From the NCBI GenBank assembly GCA_016744895.1, contig JADGDK010000015.1:1-36913 (forward strand): 36,913 nucleotides of DNA, read 5' to 3'. Under the pieces are notes generated by a model that searched no databases, was not told the origin of the DNA, and saw only the letters and a list, made by a program, of their open reading frames with translations. The stretch is from Campylobacterales bacterium. GTDB lineage: Bacteria; Campylobacterota; Campylobacteria; Campylobacterales; QNZT01. A program made the position numbers and the translations under genes. Numbering within the stretch: position 1 is the stretch's first letter; each line of letters opens with the position of its first letter. This document shows, piece after piece, positions 32,560 through 36,913 of the stretch.

Positions 32560-34455
32560 TTAGTATCCTTTTCTATTTAAAATAAACTTCCCATCTTCAG
32601 CAGTATCAAGTGTAATCTCATGTGCAATTTCACCATCTTTTAAGAGATGTGATGCATTAATTGGAGGTTCGATAATCCTAAAGATTACCTCATTAAACTC
32701 CCTCCATGTAGAGTTATTAACTACTTTTGCTTCAAAAACAGATGATTGGAGGTTTGTTAAATCCTCCGTAAGAGTTTCGCTTTGCATTCTAGCATCTTTT
32801 AACTCTTTTAAAAGTAAGTTATGTTCTTTAATTCTATTTTGATTCTCTTTCATTTTAGCAACTAATGAAGCAGGAGGTTTAGTACCAGATGCCCTTAGTT
32901 CTAAGATACGATCTTGTATTTTTATAGTAGTATCTTTCTCACTATAAATCTTCTTTTTCATCTGCTTAATCTTTTTTGTGATTAACTCCATATTTGATTT
33001 AATATCATCCATATCATTCTTAATTACTTCAACTTTCTCTTTAAAGCCACGTTGAGCCTTTGCATCAATGATAAACTTATTACCTGTTCCCTCAACTTTA
33101 TCTAATTCTATATGGTGAGAGGCTTGTACATTGACATTTGAAAGTACCGATTCAATATAGACCTCTCGTGCTTCTATCTCTCCACCTGAAGCTTTTTTAA
33201 TACGTACAATATCACCAACAACCTTTCCGCCTTCAAGCAAATCAATTGTAATATCCTCACCATCAATAAATCCTTTATGAAGATTTACAGAAACATTGCC
33301 ACCATACAATTTAGCACTTTGGTGTGTCTGTCCACCAATTTCTATTAACTTAGCTTTGACAATAGCTCCATTACCTACATTCCCTTCTGCTTTTACCTCT
33401 GAGGTTTCGATATGCACACCTGCCCCAATTGCATCAGACATAGAGTCATTACCTTTGATATCAATTTTAATATCTTTATCTTCCCCTGCTTCGATAGAAC
33501 CGGTTGTTTTAAAACTGACTTCATTGACCACTAATTCATCATTAATTTCAAAATTATTAGGTTGTACTTCATTGATAAAACCACTTCTTTTTGCAATATA
33601 AACTATTTTATCTTCTAATTCTTGACATTCGATATCAGCACTTACTGTAATTGAAGGAAGTTCAGAGGAGAGTTCAACTTCTTGAAGTGATAAAAGATCT
33701 CCTTTACAATTACGCCCTACTCGTCCTTCTCGTGGCTTATAGATTTCTATCATCACATCATCTTCTTGAACAGTATGCATAAAATCTTTATTTGAGTGAT
33801 CTACTTTTTGTTCATTATCAATCTCTTTATCTCTAAATTTATAAAAAATTTCACCTATACTCTGTTTTTTCATTTCGTAAGCTTGACACAACACAATAGA
33901 TACATTTTCTTCAATCTTTTGATTGACTCTTATGAGAGAAACAAGTTTCTTAACTTCTGAACGCACATCACCTTCAAAAAATCCTAAGAGGATATTGAGT
34001 TTTGCCTTTTTTTTATCAATTTCCGCAATAATTTCACTTTCAAGTCCATCAAAATAATTTACAGCGTCCTGTTTTTTAATCGTTGCAACTACTTTTGTTA
34101 ATGGTTTATTTCCACCAATTGCAATTCTTATGGGAAATCTAGAACTATTTTTCTTGAATACTTCAATTTTTAATTTTTGCATGATTTCTAATTCAGGATT
34201 TAAAATATTTTCTTCTTTAAAAAACTTCTCTCTCTCAATCTCTTGCAACCCTCTGTACCTTGGACTATCTATCTTTTTATAAAATGTTTTATAAGATATG
34301 ATTTTATAATCAAGTGTTTTTACATCGATCTGGTGTATAGCTGCAATCTTTTTTAAGTCTTTAGTAATATCACTACTTTCAATGACTTTCTTTTCAAATT
34401 CAATTGGTGCAGTATCTTCTTTTTTGCGCTTTTTCAGCATTCCAAATAGAGCCAA
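32560..34455 (-). CDS. FapA/DUF342 family protein
   Basis: A 631-residue cytoplasmic protein of the FapA (DUF342) family. The N-terminal third is a charged domain; residues about 235-470 form the repetitive beta-helix-like region (EVELSSELPSITVSADIE, then repeated GNV / GGKVVGD turns). It is followed by a long lysine-rich coiled coil at about 475-570 and a short C-terminal beta segment. DUF342 proteins are linked to flagellar assembly in Vibrio and to polar organisation; the role here is not known. The TTG at 34455 follows AAGGATGG. It begins a transcript with ruvA and ddl and is divergent from the M23-bactofilin pair. Confidence 0.85.
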   Translation of the reverse strand: MALFGMLKKRKKEDTAPIEFEKKVIESSDITKDLKKIAAIHQIDVKTLDYKIISYKTFYKKIDSPRYRGLQEIEREKFFKEENILNPELEIMQKLKIEVFKKNSSRFPIRIAIGGNKPLTKVVATIKKQDAVNYFDGLESEIIAEIDKKKAKLNILLGFFEGDVRSEVKKLVSLIRVNQKIEENVSIVLCQAYEMKKQSIGEIFYKFRDKEIDNEQKVDHSNKDFMHTVQEDDVMIEIYKPREGRVGRNCKGDLLSLQEVELSSELPSITVSADIECQELEDKIVYIAKRSGFINEVQPNNFEINDELVVNEVSFKTTGSIEAGEDKDIKIDIKGNDSMSDAIGAGVHIETSEVKAEGNVGNGAIVKAKLIEIGGQTHQSAKLYGGNVSVNLHKGFIDGEDITIDLLEGGKVVGDIVRIKKASGGEIEAREVYIESVLSNVNVQASHHIELDKVEGTGNKFIIDAKAQRGFKEKVEVIKNDMDDIKSNMELITKKIKQMKKKIYSEKDTTIKIQDRILELRASGTKPPASLVAKMKENQNRIKEHNLLLKELKDARMQSETLTEDLTNLQSSVFEAKVVNNSTWREFNEVIFRIIEPPINASHLLKDGEIAHEITLDTAEDGKFILNRKGY

Positions 34456-34644
34456 TTTCCATCCTTAATATAATTATTACTCCTAAATCGTCAAAAATGA
34501 AAAATATTTTAATTTGATAAGGATGTTTCATAAATAAACTTTTTATACCTTTTACATACTAAATAGTTCACTTTATTTAAATTTAATAAAACTTTTATAA
34601 AAATTTCTTTAAAATGTAACTTTAACTTTACAAAAAGGCTTTTT

Positions 34645-35595
34645 TTGAAAAATAAATTCATGATTACTATTAGTGATATACATGGCGTTAAACAATATAC
34701 TATGCACCAATTTATAAAACTATTTGTGATGTGGATTTTAGCAGCCATCGTGCTTATTATTACTATTGGAACACTTGTATTATACTCTTTATCAGACCAA
34801 GTAGATGAGCTTAACAATTTAACCCAAAACTTACAAGATACTAAAGAACAACTTGCCATACAAAATGGTGATTTACAAAATAATATTTTGAGAAAAAGTG
34901 AAACTCTAAATTCAATGAATGAACAACTCGCCGAAATTGAAACCATTATTGGATTGGAACCAAATATTGAATCTAGTTTTTATGACCGTGCCAATAGCGC
35001 AAAAATTGGAACTACATTAAAAGTTGAAAAATCAAGACTCACCGTTGCACAACTTGCAATATTGAATCGAAGTATCCCAAATGGTATACCTATAACATAC
35101 AAACGTATTACTGATAAATTTGGTTATCGTATACATCCTATAACAAAAAAACGGCATCATCACTCTGGAATTGATATGAGTGCAAAAATAGGAACTCCTA
35201 TATATGCACCAGCAGATGGAGTAGTTGAATATGCTAAACGTAAAGGAAGTTATGGAAATTATCTTTTAATAAACCATCCTTTTGGATTTAAAACTGCATA
35301 CGGGCATTTAGAAAAATTTGCTGTTAAAAGCGGTGACTATATCACTAAAGGTGATTTAATAGGGTATGTAGGTAATACAGGAAGAAGCACTGGAGCACAT
35401 TTACATTATGAAATTCGCTACCTTCACAAGTGGCTCAATCCTGATAAGTTTTTAACATGGTCTTCTCAAACATATGGAGATGTAATTGCAAATGAAAGAT
35501 TAGTAAACTGGGCAAAATTAATGGATCAAATCGAACAAAGACTTCAACTACAGGCATTAAACAATACAAATATAAAAATAGCAAGGATTAAATAA
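34645..35595 (+). CDS. M23 family peptidoglycan endopeptidase (Csd1/Csd2-like)
   Basis: A 316-residue inner-membrane-anchored peptidase. One membrane helix lies at about 24-48, a short coiled coil at 50-105, and the M23 domain at about 150-270. Zinc ligands are His173 and Asp177 (HHHSGIDM), and His254 in AHLHYE, with His221 in YGHL and His252 completing the LytM site, so it looks catalytically intact. In Helicobacter pylori the M23 peptidases Csd1 and Csd2 flank the bactofilin CcmA and relax crosslinks to curve the cell; the same pairing is seen here. The TTG at 34645 has AAAGG upstream. Its TAA overlaps the next ATG by one base. Confidence 0.9.
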   Translation: MKNKFMITISDIHGVKQYTMHQFIKLFVMWILAAIVLIITIGTLVLYSLSDQVDELNNLTQNLQDTKEQLAIQNGDLQNNILRKSETLNSMNEQLAEIETIIGLEPNIESSFYDRANSAKIGTTLKVEKSRLTVAQLAILNRSIPNGIPITYKRITDKFGYRIHPITKKRHHHSGIDMSAKIGTPIYAPADGVVEYAKRKGSYGNYLLINHPFGFKTAYGHLEKFAVKSGDYITKGDLIGYVGNTGRSTGAHLHYEIRYLHKWLNPDKFLTWSSQTYGDVIANERLVNWAKLMDQIEQRLQLQALNNTNIKIARIK

Positions 35596-36266
35596 TGGCA
35601 CTTTTTAAATCAAATAAAGAAAAAACTGAATCTGCCACGATAAAAGAAATTATAAACACTGCAACTATTATTACGAAAGGTACTAAGATTACTGGTGATA
35701 TTGTCGGTAATGATACTATACATATTGATGGTGATATTGAGGGAAGTATCAAGGTTAACAATATTGTTGTCATTGGTAAAAGTGGTACTGTAAATGGAAA
35801 TATCCAAGCACAAAAAGTTATCTCTAGTGGTACAATTAATGGTACTATTAAATGTGATGAACTAGAAGTCATGGAACCCTCTCGCGTAAAAGAGCGTATT
35901 GATGCTAGAAAAGTTGAAGTCAAAGGCAAAATAGAAGGTGATGTAATATGTGATGGATTGATCATTGAGCCAAAAGGTTTTGTAGAAGGAAGAGCTCAAG
36001 CAAAAAGTATCATTGTTGCTGGTTCTCTAGTGGGTGAAGTAGCATGTGATCTTTTATCAACCAAACCATCTGGATATATTAAAGGAAGTATGTTTGTGAG
36101 CAATATCGCAAATGAGGGAGGTAAAGTTGAAGGATCAATTGGTCAATATAAAACACTATTATCTGACCCTAAAATCAATGAATTTACAAACCAACCTTCT
36201 GAACTAGAAGAGTTACTACAAGAATCTGAAACTGAGACAAAGTCTGAAGCTAAATTAAAAAAATAG
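35595..36266 (+). CDS. ccmA: bactofilin (CcmA-like), extended form
   Basis: A 223-residue polymer-forming cytoskeletal protein. Residues about 25-185 are a run of short beta strands with glycine turns (GDIVGNDTIHIDGDIEGSI, repeated GTI/GEV patterns), the bactofilin beta-helix. An N-terminal segment and an acidic, probably disordered tail flank it. Helicobacter CcmA is about 136 residues, so this version has a much longer helix. It would localise the coupled M23 peptidase and so set cell curvature. It starts at the ATG overlapping the peptidase stop (TAATG). Confidence 0.9.
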   Translation: MALFKSNKEKTESATIKEIINTATIITKGTKITGDIVGNDTIHIDGDIEGSIKVNNIVVIGKSGTVNGNIQAQKVISSGTINGTIKCDELEVMEPSRVKERIDARKVEVKGKIEGDVICDGLIIEPKGFVEGRAQAKSIIVAGSLVGEVACDLLSTKPSGYIKGSMFVSNIANEGGKVEGSIGQYKTLLSDPKINEFTNQPSELEELLQESETETKSEAKLKK

Positions 36267-36268
36267 CC

Positions 36269-36913
36269 TCAGACAATCCAATCAAATGAATGGATTCGTT
36301 TACTGATCTCTTTATTGATACCTACGATAACAAAGAGAATTAAAAACAGAAAAATCACTCCAGCTATTACACTATATAAAGCAATAGTAGGAGTCTGTTT
36401 GATATCTTCAGAAATTTTTGTAAGTGCTTTTTTATCAATCCTTTTAAAGATTTCACCTTTTTTTGAAATCATACCAAACCAACTCTCTAGATCAAAACTT
36501 CCTTCTTTTACATTTGAAATGGCACTTTGGCTTAAATCATAAGAGTCTTGAAAAACATCACGATTCTCTTCCGTTTTATAAATATCAATAAGCTCTAAAG
36601 GGGCAAGGTTTTCAAAAACGTCCAGATAAGATTGTTCTTTTGCTATCAATGCAATCGTTTGATCTAAAATTTCTTGAGTAAAATTTTCACTAATAAAGGC
36701 AGCAGATAAAATGGCCTTTTGTTTTGATGCGATCTCTTTAGCTTTTAAAAAGAAATAATAAGCACTTAAGTCTTTTGCAATATCACCAGAAGGTGATTGA
36801 TCTGCATTAACAGCAATAATATGCAAAATATGTGTGTTGATACCCTCATAAAAAGCAAGCATTTCATCTTGTGAAAGTTGAAATCTATCAATCTCATTTC
36901 TCATAGTTAATAG
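36269..36913 (-). CDS. NIT-domain sensor protein, partial, lacking an output domain
   Basis: The reading frame is open to the window edge, so the ATG at 36904 may not be the start. The visible part is mainly a periplasmic helical region matching the nitrate/nitrite-sensing (NIT) fold: LSQDEMLAFYEGINTHIL, then AKEIASKQKAILSAAF, and a glycine/tryptophan segment before the end. A membrane helix (about 175-200 from the ATG) and a HAMP-like GINKEISKRI follow, and then the protein stops. NIT proteins normally continue into a HAMP and a methyl-accepting or histidine kinase module. Here the gene ends two bases from the converging bactofilin, so the output module is missing. Confidence 0.72.
   Translation of the reverse strand, partial: LLTMRNEIDRFQLSQDEMLAFYEGINTHILHIIAVNADQSPSGDIAKDLSAYYFFLKAKEIASKQKAILSAAFISENFTQEILDQTIALIAKEQSYLDVFENLAPLELIDIYKTEENRDVFQDSYDLSQSAISNVKEGSFDLESWFGMISKKGEIFKRIDKKALTKISEDIKQTPTIALYSVIAGVIFLFLILFVIVGINKEISKRIHSFDWIV

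Noticed and set aside
34509-34946. 145-residue ORF on the minus strand
   Set aside because: It lies largely opposite the start of the M23 peptidase gene, has a composition of random hydrophobic and cysteine residues, and no ribosome binding site or family resemblance.
1-36913. CRISPR arrays, insertion sequences, integrases, tRNA or rRNA genes
   Set aside because: I looked for regularly spaced repeats, transposase or integrase motifs and RNA gene signatures and found none.

Overview
The window is low-GC, densely packed DNA from a Campylobacterota (epsilonproteobacterial) chromosome, most like Sulfurimonas and its relatives. Three things point there. The gene order recalls Campylobacter and Helicobacter: rsmD-flgI-flgJ-flgN-flgK, flaG-fliD-fliS, ddl-ruvA-DUF342, and an M23 peptidase next to a bactofilin. 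FlgJ consists of the rod-binding domain only. Flagellar promoters are of the sigma-54 and sigma-28 type. Many genes overlap by 1 to 20 bases and about fourteen appear to start with GTG or TTG. I see no tRNA, rRNA, insertion sequence, prophage or CRISPR array; this is core chromosome with a few accessory-looking genes.

Layout. 1-4.4 kb: a GC-rich unassigned edge, a small membrane protein, atpB, a thioredoxin-reductase-like flavoprotein, a TIGR02757 protein coupled to a DppC-type permease, and a small lipoprotein. 4.3-11.9 kb: a flagellar block. The minus-strand arm carries hypothetical, rsmD, flgI, flgJ, flgN and flgK; the plus-strand arm carries flaG, fliD, fliS and two tandem FliT-like genes. 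A sigma-54 site precedes flgI, and sigma-28 sites precede flgN and flaG. 11.9-15.4 kb: a cation diffusion facilitator, a TRIC-type channel, and leuA preceded by a 27-codon ORF ending in a run of leucine codons. 15.4-19.1 kb: a periplasmic c-type cytochrome and a two-gene envelope module (BON plus two OmpA domains; a tryptophan-patterned coiled coil plus two helix-hairpin-helix domains). 19.3-24.4 kb: dsbD, an M48 protease, prmC, a MlaF-like ATPase, then a degenerate GGDEF protein on the other strand. 24.4-24.8 kb: a gene-free stretch with a strong sigma-28 promoter and a hairpin whose loop is an anti-Shine-Dalgarno sequence. 24.8-30.5 kb: kdsB, and a divergent operon trmN6-like, ykgJ-like, TPR lipoprotein, trpC, dctQ, dctM. 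30.5-36.9 kb: a small unknown, ddl, ruvA, a FapA-like DUF342 protein, the divergent M23-bactofilin pair, and the tail of a NIT-domain sensor cut by the window edge.

Functional threads. Late flagellar assembly genes (hook-filament junction, P-ring, filament cap and their chaperones) sit under the two flagellar sigma factors. Two further sites resembling sigma-28 promoters lie in the 24.4-24.8 kb gap, which suggests that a small RNA and a degenerate GGDEF protein may belong to the motility regulon. Envelope and cell-shape functions (bactofilin/M23, OmpA/HhH, Ddl, KdsB, DsbD) form a second thread. The items most worth follow-up are the leucine-rich leader upstream of leuA and the sigma-28 hairpin RNA.
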